NCBI GenBank assembly: GCA_902388495.1
Contig: CABMPP010000014.1
Span: forward strand, 1-64,000
From: an uncultured Bacteroides sp.
GTDB taxonomy: Bacteria; Bacteroidota; Bacteroidia; Bacteroidales; Bacteroidaceae
Direction of reading: 5' to 3'
Length of the DNA: 64,000 nt
A program made the position numbers and the translations under genes. A model generated the notes under the pieces. That model saw only the letters and a list, made by a program, of their open reading frames with translations, was not told the origin of the DNA and did not search any database. Positions within the stretch are counted from its first letter, which is position 1. Every line of letters begins with the position of its first letter. Of this stretch, positions 16,570 to 26,198 are shown piece by piece.

Positions 16570-18114
16570 CTACTGTAACTCAATAGTAACAATAGACTTG
16601 GCAGGAAGTTTTACCTTTAGTACACCTTTATTAATTTTTACCTCTTTGAACGGAGCCGGTTTCACTGTATTCGGGTTCTCAAAAGAATTATGATCGGTCA
16701 GGCGGGCGGCAGTCAGTATTTCGCCCGCAGCCTTCTTGGCGTCTATGCCGGGCAGGTTGATGGTTACTTCCTGGGCGCTGTCGGCGTCGATGTTCGACAT
16801 AGAGATGTGGATTTTCCCGTTCTTATCCTTGGAAGCGGTGGCGCTGATGAGGGGCACACGACGGTTGTCGCGCACGTCGACGATGTCGCAGTTCAGTTCG
16901 AGCGGGATGTAAGTGGCATCCTGGTGGACGTTGTACATCTTGAAGACGTAGTAGGTGGGCGTCAGCACCATGTTCTTGCCGCTGGTCAGGATCATGGATT
17001 GCAGTACGTTGACGATTTGGGCGATGTTCGCCATCTTCAGGCGGTCGGTGTATCGATGGAAGATGTCGAGGCTGAGGGAGGCTACGAAGGCATCGCGCAA
17101 GGTGTTCTGCTGGTAGAGGTGGCCGGGCGTGGTGCCGGGTTCTTCGTCCCACCAGGTTCCCCATTCGTCGAGCATGAGGGCTACGTTTTTGTCTTTGTCG
17201 TACTCGTCCATGATGGCGCAATGCTTCCGGATGACGTCTTCTATTTCGCGGCATTTGCCCAGCGTCCAATAGTAATCGTCTGTGCTGAACTGGGTGGCGG
17301 CACCTTTGCTGCCGTTCCAGCCGCTGACGGTGTAGTAGTGGAGGGAGAGGCCTTGCATGCGGCTGCCTACGCGCTCCATCAGGACGCGGGTCCAGTTGTA
17401 GTCGTAGTCGCTGGCGCCACTGCCTATCTTGAAGAGGCGGTTGCCGTCGTAGTTGCGGCAGTAGGTGGAGTAGCGGCGGTAGAGGTCGGCATAATATTCG
17501 GGACGCATGGAGCCGCCGCAACCCCAGCTTTCATTGCCTACACCGAGGTATTTCACTTTCCAAGCATGGTCGCGGCCGTTCTGCCGGCGGAGGCGTGCCA
17601 TGGGGGAGTCGCCTTCGGAGGTCATATATTCCACCCATTTGGCAAGTTCCTCGACGGTGCCGCTGCCTACGTTTCCGCTGATGTAGGGTTCGCAGCCCAG
17701 CATTTCGCAGAGGTTGAGGAATTCGTGCGTGCCGAAGCTGTTGTCTTCGATGGTGCCGCCCCAGTTGTTGTTCACCATCTTGGGGCGGTTTTCTTTCGGG
17801 CCGATGCCGTCCATCCAGTGGTATTCGTCGGCAAAGCAGCCGCCCGGCCAGCGGAGGACGGGGACTTTCAGCTCTTTCAGGGCATTGAGCACGTCGGTGC
17901 GATAACCGTTGGTATTGGGAATGTCGGAGCCTTCGCCCACCCAGAGCCCGCCGTAGATGCAGGTGCCCAGGTGTTCGGCAAACTGGCCGTAGATTTCTTT
18001 AGGGATGATTTGCGTGCCTTGGTCGGCATGCAGGGTGATTGTTGCGCTCTTCTGGGCCGATGCGGAAAGTGTGGCTGCCAGGAAGATACTGCTGATGATA
18101 AGTTTGTTTCTCAT
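16570..18114 (-). CDS. Alpha-L-arabinofuranosidase, GH51
   Basis: 514 residues with a signal peptide (about 1-20, ending LSASAQ). GH51 features: [30 protein letters not shown], the acid/base Glu195 in [11 protein letters not shown] and the nucleophile Glu317 in [10 protein letters not shown]. The C-terminal beta-sandwich is present and the length is typical. It releases arabinofuranosyl residues from arabinan or arabinoxylan oligosaccharides, probably in the periplasm, supplying the arabinose operon upstream. No -7 box was found close to its start; it may depend on read-through from araA and the kinase through the repeat region. Confidence 0.93.
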   Translation of the reverse strand: MRNKLIISSIFLAATLSASAQKSATITLHADQGTQIIPKEIYGQFAEHLGTCIYGGLWVGEGSDIPNTNGYRTDVLNALKELKVPVLRWPGGCFADEYHWMDGIGPKENRPKMVNNNWGGTIEDNSFGTHEFLNLCEMLGCEPYISGNVGSGTVEELAKWVEYMTSEGDSPMARLRRQNGRDHAWKVKYLGVGNESWGCGGSMRPEYYADLYRRYSTYCRNYDGNRLFKIGSGASDYDYNWTRVLMERVGSRMQGLSLHYYTVSGWNGSKGAATQFSTDDYYWTLGKCREIEDVIRKHCAIMDEYDKDKNVALMLDEWGTWWDEEPGTTPGHLYQQNTLRDAFVASLSLDIFHRYTDRLKMANIAQIVNVLQSMILTSGKNMVLTPTYYVFKMYNVHQDATYIPLELNCDIVDVRDNRRVPLISATASKDKNGKIHISMSNIDADSAQEVTINLPGIDAKKAAGEILTAARLTDHNSFENPNTVKPAPFKEVKINKGVLKVKLPAKSIVTIELQ

Positions 18115-18159
18115 GGGTATTTCGCTTTTAATTGTTAGATAAAGTTTAATGATTGGGGG

Positions 18160-18405
18160 GATTGGGGAAAAATCGGGGGGGACTGAACGTTACATTTCCT
18201 CCGCCGGGAAAAATCGGAGCCAACTGCACGTTACATTTGCCCCGCCGGGAAAAATCGGAGCTAACTGCACGTTACATTTGCCCCGCCGGGAAAAATTGGG
18301 GCCAACTGCACGTTACATTTCCTCCGCCGGGAAAAATTGGAGCCAACTGCACGTTACATTTGCCCCGCCGGGGAAAATTGGGGCAAAAGGAACGCTATTT
18401 ACATT
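18160..18405. repeat. 41-bp tandem repeat array with a conserved stem in each unit
   Basis: The core ACGTTACATTT recurs at 18187, 18228, 18269, 18310 and 18351, exactly 41 bp apart, with a degenerate unit at each end. Each unit contains GCCGGGAAAAAT flanked by short pairing arms. The arms differ between units but keep pairing: CTCC with GGAG in units 1 and 4, CCCC with GGGG in units 3 and 5. Unit 2 pairs fully only with a G-U wobble in the minus-strand transcript. The array sits between the FGGY kinase and GH51 genes. Open frames running through it are a by-product of the repeat. Confidence 0.9.
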
Positions 18406-18422
18406 TCAGTAGTATCTCGATT

Positions 18423-18562
18423 CTCCTCCTCCTGGGAGGAGGAGTACCCCAACGGGGGGAGGTGGTAGGCGAAACGATATACCTATTTAATCATAAAAAC
18501 AAGGATTTCTTTTCTCACCTACCACCCCGCCCTTTGGGCACCCCTCCTCCCAGGAGGAGGGG
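18423..18562. repeat. Inverted pair of GC-rich intergenic repeats (BIME/MITE-like)
   Basis: Two imperfect inverted copies, 18423-18469 and 18518-18562, each with its own palindrome (CTCCTCCTGGGAGGAG) and ending in GGTGGTAGG or its complement, separated by about 48 AT-rich bases. The transcript downstream of the kinase gene could fold into a long hairpin here. No coding capacity. Confidence 0.8.
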
Positions 18563-18569
18563 AATTAAG

Positions 18570-20168
18570 TTACTTCTTGAATTGCACGGCTGCCTTTTCG
18601 ATGGGTAGTGCCGCCTTGTAGCTCTGGATATATGCGTTGAATCCCGCCACCTCTTCCGCCGTAGGCGATATCTCCACCCCGGCATCTCCGCCGAACACTT
18701 GCTGGTCGAGGAAGGCATCGAGCGGTTGCTTCTTCCCGTTGTTCACGAGGAACGAACCCAGCAAGGCGATGCCCCAGGCGCCACCTTCGCCGGCCGTCTC
18801 CATCACCGAAATCGGCGAGTTCAGCGCGGCGGCAAGCACCCGTTGGCCTACGCCCTTGGTCTTGAACAATCCGCCGTGACCGGTGATGCGGTCCACCTTC
18901 ACCCGCTCTTCCTGGAAGAGGATGTCGTTGCCAATCTTCAGCACACCGACGGAGGCATAGAGGTGCGTCCGCACGAAGTTTGCCAGCGTGAACTTGTCGT
19001 CCGCCGAGCGCACAAACAGCGGACGGCCGTCAGCAAGCCCCGTCACCGGTTCGCCGGAGACGTAATTGAATGAAAGGAGGCCTCCACAATCCGCATCGCC
19101 TGTCAGCGCGTGGTTGTAGAGCTTGCCGTACACTTCGTTCATATCTACGGGCACGCCCAGCAGTTCCTGATATTCCTTGAAGAGGCCGATCCAGGCGTTG
19201 AGATCGGACGTGCAGTTGTTGCAATGCACCATGGCCACGGGGCTTCCGTCCGGCGTGGTCACCATGTCGATCATTTCGTAGGGGCGCGACAGGTCCTTCT
19301 CCAGCACAATCATGGAGAAGGACGAAGTGCCTGCCGATACATTTCCCGTGCGTTGCTTCACGGCGTTCGTGGCCACCATGCCGGTACCGGCGTCTCCTTC
19401 GGGTGGGCAGAGCGGTATGCCGGCCTTCAAGTGGCCCGATACATCGAGGCGTCGGGCACCTTCCGGCGTCAGGAATCCGGCATTTTCGCCTGCCGGGAGC
19501 ACTTGGGGAAGGAGGTCTGCCAGTTTCCAACCGTAACCCTTGGGGGCCACCAGGCGGTCGAACTTCTCCACCATCGTGGCGGAGTAGTTCCGGGTCGCGG
19601 GGGCGATGGGGAGCATGCCCGATGCATCACCTATGCCCAGCACCTTCTGGCCTGTCAGCTGCCAATGGATGTATCCGGCAAGCGTGGTCAGGTAATCAAT
19701 CTTGCCTACGTGTTCCTCCTGGTCCAGAATAGCCTGGTACAGATGTGAGATGCTCCATCGCAGCGGAATGTTGAAGACGAACAGTTCCGATAGCTCTGCC
19801 GCCGCCTGCGCCGTATTCGTGTTCCGCCAGGTGCGGAAGGGCACGAGGATCTCTTCCTGCTTGTCGAATGCCATGTAGCCGTGCATCATGGCGCTGACGC
19901 CGATGGCGGCTAATGTTTCGACTTCGATGTCATATAGGTTCTTCACCTCCGCGCGCAGGTCGGCGTAGCAATCCTGAAGTCCGTACCAGATGGCCTCGAT
20001 GCTGTACGTCCAAAGCCCGTCAACTAACTGGTTTTCCCAGGTATGGCTTCCTTGGGCGATGGGCTTGTTTTCCTCGTCAATCAGGACGGCCTTGATTCGT
20101 GTCGAACCAAGCTCTATGCCCAGAACGGCCCGGCCTGCTTCGATGGTTGATTTTGGATCTGATTTCAT
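18570..20168 (-). CDS. FGGY-family kinase in the L-ribulokinase position
   Basis: 532 residues. N-terminal ATP-fold with [17 protein letters not shown], then [13 protein letters not shown], and a C-terminal lobe with [13 protein letters not shown] and [12 protein letters not shown]. It phosphorylates a keto-pentose in the cytoplasm. Placed four bases after araA, it should be the L-ribulokinase of the arabinose route (arabinose, ribulose, ribulose-5-P, xylulose-5-P). By eye it resembles the XylB/FGGY branch used by Bacteroides rather than classic enterobacterial AraB; a functional gene symbol is therefore withheld. Confidence 0.88.
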   Translation of the reverse strand: MKSDPKSTIEAGRAVLGIELGSTRIKAVLIDEENKPIAQGSHTWENQLVDGLWTYSIEAIWYGLQDCYADLRAEVKNLYDIEVETLAAIGVSAMMHGYMAFDKQEEILVPFRTWRNTNTAQAAAELSELFVFNIPLRWSISHLYQAILDQEEHVGKIDYLTTLAGYIHWQLTGQKVLGIGDASGMLPIAPATRNYSATMVEKFDRLVAPKGYGWKLADLLPQVLPAGENAGFLTPEGARRLDVSGHLKAGIPLCPPEGDAGTGMVATNAVKQRTGNVSAGTSSFSMIVLEKDLSRPYEMIDMVTTPDGSPVAMVHCNNCTSDLNAWIGLFKEYQELLGVPVDMNEVYGKLYNHALTGDADCGGLLSFNYVSGEPVTGLADGRPLFVRSADDKFTLANFVRTHLYASVGVLKIGNDILFQEERVKVDRITGHGGLFKTKGVGQRVLAAALNSPISVMETAGEGGAWGIALLGSFLVNNGKKQPLDAFLDQQVFGGDAGVEISPTAEEVAGFNAYIQSYKAALPIEKAAVQFKK

Positions 20169-20172
20169 AATC

Positions 20173-21681
20173 TTAGCAGAGTGCCTTGTTCAACATATAG
20201 TATACTTCGTTCATGCGCAGTTCTTTCTTGAACTCGCTGATGGTAGTATTCTCGTCGATAACCACCATCTCGATGCCTGCCATTTCGGCAAAGTCTTCCC
20301 AATATTCCACGGTCAGGTCGTAGGAGAAGCTGGTGTGGTGTGTACCGCCTGCCAGAATCCAGGCAGCGGCGCCCACTTCGAGGTTGGGCATCGGAATCCA
20401 CAGGGCGCTGGCAACGGGAAGTTTCGGTAGCGGCTTGCTCTTGATGCATTCCACCTTGTTCACGATGAGGCGGAAGCGGTTGCCCAGGTCTACGATGGTA
20501 GCAGCTACACCTTCGCCCTGCTTGCTGGTGAAGACGAGACGGGCGGTTTCGCTGTCGATACCGATGGCGAGGCGGTGTACTTCCAACTTCGGCTTCTGCT
20601 CAGCAATGAGCGGACAAACTTCCAGCATGTGTGCCTGCAAGATGGCGCTCCGTTCACCGTCGAAGTTCAGCGTGTAGTCTTCGAGGAAAGAACAGCCTTT
20701 CGGCATGCCCTGGCTCATGAACCAAGTGGTGCGGTAGAGGGCGGCGGTCTTCCAGTCACCTTCGGCGCCGAAGCCATAACCTTCTGTCATCAGGCGCTGC
20801 GAAGCCAGTCCGGGGATTTGGTCGAAGTCGCCCAGGTCGTTGAAGTTGGTGGTGAAGCCTTTGGCACCCGTATCTTTCAGGATGCGGCGCAGGGCGATTT
20901 CAGCTTTAGCGGAGTTCCAGACTTTCAGATAAGCCTCTGTGCGTCCGTCTTCCAGTTCGGGGGCGTGGTCGTATTCCTTGAAGTAAGTCTCGACCATGGC
21001 TTGCACATCTTTGTCTTCTACGGCATTGTAGTACTTCATCAGGTCGTTCACTGGACAATAGTCCACGTGATAGCCCAGCACCTGTTCGGCTGATACCTTG
21101 TCACCGTCCGTCACGGCCACGTTGTTCATCTGGTCGCCGAAACGGATGATGAGCATGTCCTGTGCGTCGGCCCAAGCAGCGGCAACGCGCATCCAGGCAG
21201 CAATCTGTCCTTGTGCTTTCTCATCCTGCCAGTGACCTACTACTACTTTGCGGTTCTTACGCATGCGGGTCACGATGTGTCCGAATTCGCGGTCGCCGTG
21301 AGCCGACTGGTTCAGATTCATGAAGTCCATGTCCATCGTGTCCCAGGGAATCTCCTTGTTGAACTGGGTGTGGAAGTGCAGCAACGGTTTCTTCAGTTCC
21401 TGCAGGCCGTGAATCCACATCTTGGCGGGCGAGAAGGTATGCATCCAGGTGATGACACCGATACACTTCTCGTCATTGTTGGCTGCCTTGAAGGCGGCGG
21501 TCACTTCCTTGGAGGAGTTCACCGTGCCCTTATAGACTACCTTTACAGGCAGACGGCCTGAATCATTCAGTCCTTTTACCATTTCATTGCTGTGTGCATC
21601 TACTGCTACCACTGCGTCACCTCCGTACAGGAGCTGTGCTCCGGTTACGAACCATACTTCATATTGATCAAATGCGTTCAT
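20173..21681 (-). CDS. araA: L-arabinose isomerase
   Basis: 502 residues, typical length. Motifs: [15 protein letters not shown] at the N-terminus, [31 protein letters not shown]-like [12 protein letters not shown], and metal-binding His in [11 protein letters not shown]. Converts L-arabinose to L-ribulose in the cytoplasm with Mn2+. Second step gene of the operon; 34 bases after araD and four before the kinase gene. Confidence 0.97.
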   Translation of the reverse strand: MNAFDQYEVWFVTGAQLLYGGDAVVAVDAHSNEMVKGLNDSGRLPVKVVYKGTVNSSKEVTAAFKAANNDEKCIGVITWMHTFSPAKMWIHGLQELKKPLLHFHTQFNKEIPWDTMDMDFMNLNQSAHGDREFGHIVTRMRKNRKVVVGHWQDEKAQGQIAAWMRVAAAWADAQDMLIIRFGDQMNNVAVTDGDKVSAEQVLGYHVDYCPVNDLMKYYNAVEDKDVQAMVETYFKEYDHAPELEDGRTEAYLKVWNSAKAEIALRRILKDTGAKGFTTNFNDLGDFDQIPGLASQRLMTEGYGFGAEGDWKTAALYRTTWFMSQGMPKGCSFLEDYTLNFDGERSAILQAHMLEVCPLIAEQKPKLEVHRLAIGIDSETARLVFTSKQGEGVAATIVDLGNRFRLIVNKVECIKSKPLPKLPVASALWIPMPNLEVGAAAWILAGGTHHTSFSYDLTVEYWEDFAEMAGIEMVVIDENTTISEFKKELRMNEVYYMLNKALC

Positions 21682-21715
21682 ATTGCTTTAGTTTTTAATT
21701 TGTTATTCTTGATTT

Positions 21716-22399
21716 TTATTGTCCATAATAAGCGTTCGGACCGTGCTTGCGGCTGAAGTGTTTCTCTACAAGCAGCGGATTCATTGTCAGGTTCGGATTG
21801 ATGGTGTATGCTATCGAAGCCATCTTTGCAACCTGTTCCATGACTACTGCGTTGTGCACAGCGTCAGCAGCATCCTTTCCCCAGGCAAACGGTCCGTGAT
21901 TCTTTACCAGCACTCCGGGGGTATGTACCGGGTTCAGGCTTTCAAAGCGTTTCACGATTACGTTGCCTGTTTCCAGTTCGTAGGCGCCTTTCACTTCCGT
22001 TTCTGTCATATCTGCCGTGCAGGGGATGGCGTCGTGGAAATAGTCGGCATGCGTCGTTCCTATGTTGGGGATGTCGCATCCGGCCTGCGCCCAGGCGGTA
22101 GCGTAAGTGGAGTGCGTATGTACCACTCCGCCTATTTCGGGGAATGCTTTGTAAAGCACCACATGGGTCGGTGTGTCCGAAGAAGGTTTCAGCTTTCCTT
22201 CTACGACGTTGCCGTCAAGGTCGACGATGACCATATCTTCTGCCTTCATTTCGTCATAACTCACTCCGCTGGGCTTGATGGCTACCAGACCGGTTTCGCG
22301 GTCGATAGCCGAAACATTGCCCCAAGTGAAGATGACCAGTCCATGCCTCACCAATTCAAGATTGGCATGGAATACTTTTTCTTTTAATGCTTCTAACAT
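21716..22399 (-). CDS. araD: L-ribulose-5-phosphate 4-epimerase
   Basis: 227 residues. Class II aldolase/epimerase fold: [22 protein letters not shown] near the start, zinc ligands His in [14 protein letters not shown], and [11 protein letters not shown]. Converts L-ribulose-5-phosphate to D-xylulose-5-phosphate. It follows araR by six bases, so both are on one transcript. Confidence 0.96.
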   Translation of the reverse strand: MLEALKEKVFHANLELVRHGLVIFTWGNVSAIDRETGLVAIKPSGVSYDEMKAEDMVIVDLDGNVVEGKLKPSSDTPTHVVLYKAFPEIGGVVHTHSTYATAWAQAGCDIPNIGTTHADYFHDAIPCTADMTETEVKGAYELETGNVIVKRFESLNPVHTPGVLVKNHGPFAWGKDAADAVHNAVVMEQVAKMASIAYTINPNLTMNPLLVEKHFSRKHGPNAYYGQ

Positions 22400-22405
22400 A
22401 ATCGT

Positions 22406-23083
22406 TTAGAGTTTAAACTTCGGTGCCTTGCGGTATGCCTTCTCGTTGAACTGATATAAGGCGGCTCCGCGCTTGGACCCTGTTTTGTCTATCTTATCCG
22501 TCTTCTCTATGTAGTCCATTTCGGCTATCCGTTTGCGGAAGTTCCGCTTGTCGATAGCTTCGCCGTAAATGGCTTCGTACAGGCTTTGCAACTGCGACAG
22601 TGTGAATAGCTTGGGCAGAAGATTGAAACCGATAGGTTCGGTCGATGCTTTCTGCTGCATCAGCTTCCGTGCCTGTTCCACCATCTGCGGGTGGTCGAAG
22701 ATAAGCTCCGGCAGGTCGTTGATATTCACCCAGAAGGCATTGTGTTGCTGCACCAATTCCTTGTCGTACTCGTTGATATTGATCAACGCATAATAGGCGA
22801 TAGAAATAACCCGTTCGCCGGGATCACGTCCTATGTTGCCGAAGGTGCTTACTTGCTCCATATATACATTGCTCAGTCCGGTCAGCTCATTCAGAACTCT
22901 TTTGGCCGCATCATCCGCGCTTTCGTCTTCTTGCACGAAACCGCCCATCAGTGACCATTCGCCCATTGCCGGCTCAAAGTTACGCTTCAGTAGCAATAGG
23001 TTCAATTCTCCTTCGTTGAAACCGAAAATAATGCAGTCGATGGCTACGTAGAATTTCGGGTTTGAACTGTAATAATTACTCAT
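22406..23083 (-). CDS. araR: Nudix-related arabinose regulator (AraR/NrtR family)
   Basis: 225 residues. N-terminal Nudix domain (about 10-150) with LLLLKRNFEPAMGEWSLMGG, and a C-terminal winged helix (about 155-225, containing LSQLQSLYEAIYGEAIDKRNF). In the Nudix box, G-x5-E is present but the REUXEEXGU part reads RVLNELTGL, so catalytic glutamates are missing: a ligand sensor rather than a hydrolase. A Nudix-family AraR controlling arabinose genes has been described in Bacteroides thetaiotaomicron (established knowledge); this gene lies in the same context. It probably represses the operon from palindromes at 26053-26090. Confidence 0.88.
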   Translation of the reverse strand: MSNYYSSNPKFYVAIDCIIFGFNEGELNLLLLKRNFEPAMGEWSLMGGFVQEDESADDAAKRVLNELTGLSNVYMEQVSTFGNIGRDPGERVISIAYYALININEYDKELVQQHNAFWVNINDLPELIFDHPQMVEQARKLMQQKASTEPIGFNLLPKLFTLSQLQSLYEAIYGEAIDKRNFRKRIAEMDYIEKTDKIDKTGSKRGAALYQFNEKAYRKAPKFKL

Positions 23084-23122
23084 ATATTCTCTTGTTTTAT
23101 ATTGTTGGGTATCTTGTGTGCT

Positions 23123-24817
23123 TTACCAGAAGTACCAATAGAAAGCAGCCGTAATCGCCAGGATGATAACCGAGTGAATGACGTCCCACTTATTCCAACT
23201 GGCACGCGTCGCAGCCCTTTGTGCAGGAGTCGACGTACCGAATACCAACCCTTGTATCTTTGCAGCGCTTGGTGCCGCAGTGAACATGCTGACCACAATG
23301 ACCACAATGATGCAGAACAGGAACATCCATCCGCAGAAGAACAGCCAGTTCATGTCGTAGAACAAGTATTTGAATACACCGCCAGCTACATCGCCTGCAT
23401 TGCTGTAGTAAACCTTTGCTCCCAAACGGGTTAATCCGATAACCATACCGGCAATCAATCCCCACATACCACCTTGTGCCGATGTCCGCTTCCAACAGAT
23501 GCCCAGGAGGAATGCAGCCGCAATACCCGGTGCCAATACAGATTGGACGTCTTGCAGGTAAGTATAGAGCACATCGCCTACGCTACGCATGATGGGAATC
23601 CACAGGATGCCCAGGATAACAATAACGACTGTTGCCGTCTGTCCGATAACTACTAATTTCTTTTCCGAGGTTTGGGGTTTGAACCGCTTGTAGAAGTCTA
23701 TCGTGAAGAGCATTGCCGACGAGTTGAACAAAGAAGCCAGCGAACTCATCAATGCAGCCAGGATGCCGCATACAACGAGGCCTTTTACTCCGGCGGGCAG
23801 TAACTTGGCCACCAGCGTGGGGAAGGCTGCATCGGCATTGGCAGTGCCGTTTGCCAGCAGCGGCAAGAAACCTTCACCGCCTGCACCGAGGTATTTCTGA
23901 TGCAAGGCAAAAGCAATCATGCCCGGAATGAGGAACAGAAATACGGGCAGCAGTTTCAGATAAGCTCCGAAGATGGTACCGCGTCGTGCTTCCTTTTCAT
24001 TCTTTCCTGAGAGGACACGCTGTACGATGAACTGGTCTGTACACCAATACCAGAAACCGATAATCGCCGAGCCAATCAATGCACCCAGCCAGGGGAAGTT
24101 GGGATCGTTGTTGCTGCGTATAAGTTCCGTCATTGTATTGCCGTAGTCGTTTACGGTGACAGCACCGCATATTCTCATCATTTCGTCCCAGCCGCCCAGT
24201 TCTCTGAAACCAAGCACAAGGATGATTAATGAACCCAACAGCAGGATGGGAGTCTGCAATACAGAAGTATAAAGTACCGATTTCATTCCTCCGAAGATGG
24301 TATATAGTGCCGTCAGAAGAACGAGGCCGATCGCTGCAATCCAGAAGAAATCGATTCCCCATAGTTCCTTGATGCCGAATACTTGTTGGAAAACCAATCC
24401 ACCGGCATATACCGTAACGGCAACTTTAGTCAGCACATAGCTGATTAAGGAGATTACAGACAGTATGGTACGGGATTGGGGATTGTAGCGGCGTTCCAGA
24501 AACTCCGGCATAGTGTATACCATGCTTCGTGAATAGAATGGTACGAATACCCAGCCAAGGATAAGAATCATCCATCCTTGTATTTCCCAGTGGGCCATAG
24601 CCATACCACTGGAGGCGCCGGCACCTGCCAGCCCGATCAAGTGTTCCGAACCGATATTGGATGCAAAGATAGATGCCCCGATTGCAAGCCAGGTTGCATC
24701 GCGTCCACCCAGGAAATAATCTGCGGAGTTGTTCTGTTTCTGTCTGACAACCCAAACAATAATACCAATCAAAGCCAGGAAAAATATTCCAATGACTAAC
24801 CAATCTAATGTTCCCAC
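23123..24817 (-). CDS. Sodium/sugar symporter, SSS family
   Basis: 564 residues with about 14 hydrophobic segments. SSS hallmarks: DYFLGGRDATWLAIGASIFA, NIGSEHLIGLAG early on, and GRDA-type sugar-transporter residues; WYWCTDQFIVQRVLSGKN lies in the sugar-binding half. Inner-membrane Na+-driven uptake, most probably of L-arabinose given the operon. It lies between the secreted aldose epimerase and araR (28 and 39 bases). Confidence 0.92.
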   Translation of the reverse strand: MGTLDWLVIGIFFLALIGIIVWVVRQKQNNSADYFLGGRDATWLAIGASIFASNIGSEHLIGLAGAGASSGMAMAHWEIQGWMILILGWVFVPFYSRSMVYTMPEFLERRYNPQSRTILSVISLISYVLTKVAVTVYAGGLVFQQVFGIKELWGIDFFWIAAIGLVLLTALYTIFGGMKSVLYTSVLQTPILLLGSLIILVLGFRELGGWDEMMRICGAVTVNDYGNTMTELIRSNNDPNFPWLGALIGSAIIGFWYWCTDQFIVQRVLSGKNEKEARRGTIFGAYLKLLPVFLFLIPGMIAFALHQKYLGAGGEGFLPLLANGTANADAAFPTLVAKLLPAGVKGLVVCGILAALMSSLASLFNSSAMLFTIDFYKRFKPQTSEKKLVVIGQTATVVIVILGILWIPIMRSVGDVLYTYLQDVQSVLAPGIAAAFLLGICWKRTSAQGGMWGLIAGMVIGLTRLGAKVYYSNAGDVAGGVFKYLFYDMNWLFFCGWMFLFCIIVVIVVSMFTAAPSAAKIQGLVFGTSTPAQRAATRASWNKWDVIHSVIILAITAAFYWYFW

Positions 24818-24845
24818 GATACTAATTTGATTTATAAGGTTACTA

Positions 24846-25985
24846 TTACTTCTCTACCGAGAATTTGAAGATACATTCGCTGTTGTATGTTTGTCCGGGT
24901 TTCAGTATAACGGACGGCCATTGGGGCTTGTTAGGACTATCCGGATAGTGTTGTGTTTCGAGGCATACGGAAGCACGCTGGTTGTAGGTGATACCTTTCT
25001 TGCCGGTCACTGTGCCGTCCAGGAAGTTGCCGGAGTATACCTGGATGCCCGGTTCGTTGGTGTAGACTTCCAGAGTGATGCCGCTTGTAGGTGACGTCAG
25101 TTTGGCGGCTACCTGATTAAGATCGCCTTGTGTATTCAGCACCCAGTTATGGTCATATCCGTTTCCGTTTTTCAACTGTACGAAGTCGAAGTTAGTAATA
25201 TCTTGTCCTACTGCTTTCGGAGTGGTGAAATCCATCGGAGTATCTTTTACGGTAACTATTTCTCCGGTGGTCATAAACGTACTGTCTACCGGAGTATAGT
25301 TGTCTGCATTGACATATAAGATATGGTCTGTTGCTGCTTTTGAAGGATCTCCGGACAGATTGAAGTAGGAGTGGTTGGTCATGTTGATAATCGTCTTTTT
25401 ATCTGTCGTTGCACTATACTTTATATCAATAGCATTGTCGTCCGTCAGTTTGAAGAGAACTTTTGCCGTTACATTGCCGGGGAAGTTCTCGTCGCCGTCC
25501 GGTGAAATGCGGGTCAGTTCCAAAGTCGTATTATCAATGAGATTGGCATTGTATACCTGATATTGCCATCCTTTGGGACCACCATGCAAGCAATGCCCGA
25601 AGTTATTCTGCGGCAATTGGATGGTATCTCCGTCTAAAACAAATTTCCCTTGGTTAATACGGTTGGCATAGCGTCCGATGGAAGCTCCGAAATCACTTGG
25701 AACATTGATGTAGTCGGCAATGCTGTCGAATCCAAGAACAACATCCTGCATATTCCCGTCTTTATCGGGAACCATAATGGAAACGATACGTCCGCCGAAG
25801 TTGGTGATGCATACTTCCATGCCTGCTTCATTCTTTAAAGTATAAAGATGTGTAGCGGCATCATTTACGGTTGTTTCGAATTTTGCCGGATTGAGTCCGG
25901 ACAACGTAAGCTCGGTTTCTGCCTTTTGATTGCACGCAGCCAGCATCAGTGCGGCAATCCCTGCGAGTAGTGCATGTCTTTTCAT
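24846..25985 (-). CDS. Aldose 1-epimerase, lipoprotein form
   Basis: 379 residues. Lipoprotein signal MKRHALLAGIAALMLAAC with Cys18 lipidated. GalM features: FGGRIVSIMVPDKDG, ASIGRYANRI, catalytic His in NMTNHSYFNLSG and GYDHNWVL, and the general base Glu in CLETQHYPDSPN. It speeds alpha/beta interconversion of sugars, here outside the cytoplasm beside the symporter. First gene of the arabinose operon; operator-like palindromes lie just upstream. A second, non-secreted paralogue is in the galactose cluster at 28772-29875. Confidence 0.93.
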   Translation of the reverse strand: MKRHALLAGIAALMLAACNQKAETELTLSGLNPAKFETTVNDAATHLYTLKNEAGMEVCITNFGGRIVSIMVPDKDGNMQDVVLGFDSIADYINVPSDFGASIGRYANRINQGKFVLDGDTIQLPQNNFGHCLHGGPKGWQYQVYNANLIDNTTLELTRISPDGDENFPGNVTAKVLFKLTDDNAIDIKYSATTDKKTIINMTNHSYFNLSGDPSKAATDHILYVNADNYTPVDSTFMTTGEIVTVKDTPMDFTTPKAVGQDITNFDFVQLKNGNGYDHNWVLNTQGDLNQVAAKLTSPTSGITLEVYTNEPGIQVYSGNFLDGTVTGKKGITYNQRASVCLETQHYPDSPNKPQWPSVILKPGQTYNSECIFKFSVEK

Positions 25986-26052
25986 GGTACTTATATTTAA
26001 TGTAAATGAGTTGATTATCTTTCTTTGGGTGTAAAAGTAACACTTTTGTTCG

Positions 26053-26090
26053 GTGTATGATATACACTACTATATGTTATGCAACATATA
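26053..26090. promoter_or_regulatory. Two palindromes upstream of the arabinose operon, candidate AraR operators
   Basis: GTGTAT-GAT-ATACAC at 26053-26067 and TATATGTT-ATGC-AACATATA at 26071-26090, both perfect dyads, 68 and 86 bases before the epimerase ATG. A possible -7 box TACTTTTA lies between them and the gene. Their place ahead of the first gene makes them the best operator candidates for the Nudix regulator; no binding evidence. Confidence 0.5.
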
Positions 26091-26144
26091 TGTAAAAAAA
26101 ACAGGCCTTAGATGTATATTGTCGGGATGGGAATTGAAAAGAGA

Positions 26145-26178
26145 AAAGGGCATCTCCCATTGCTGGAAAATGCCCTTT
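26145..26178 (-). terminator. Terminator after galK
   Basis: Stem AAAGGGCAT / ATGCCCTTT, followed on the minus strand by TTTTCTCTTTTC; ends the galactose operon. Confidence 0.75.
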
Positions 26179-26198
26179 ATAGAGGATTTGTAGATTTC

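Noticed and set aside
16690..18138. 482-codon open frame antisense to GH51
   Set aside because: Val/Ala/Gly-rich translation typical of the reverse frame of a GC-rich gene; GH51 has all its catalytic motifs on the minus strand.
18160..18405. CRISPR array
   Set aside because: Units are contiguous with no unique spacers, and no cas genes are in the window.
18149..18608. Two overlapping plus-strand frames through the 41-bp array
   Set aside because: They exist only because the repeat lacks stop codons; both repeat the same short peptide and extend into non-coding palindromes and the kinase gene's end.
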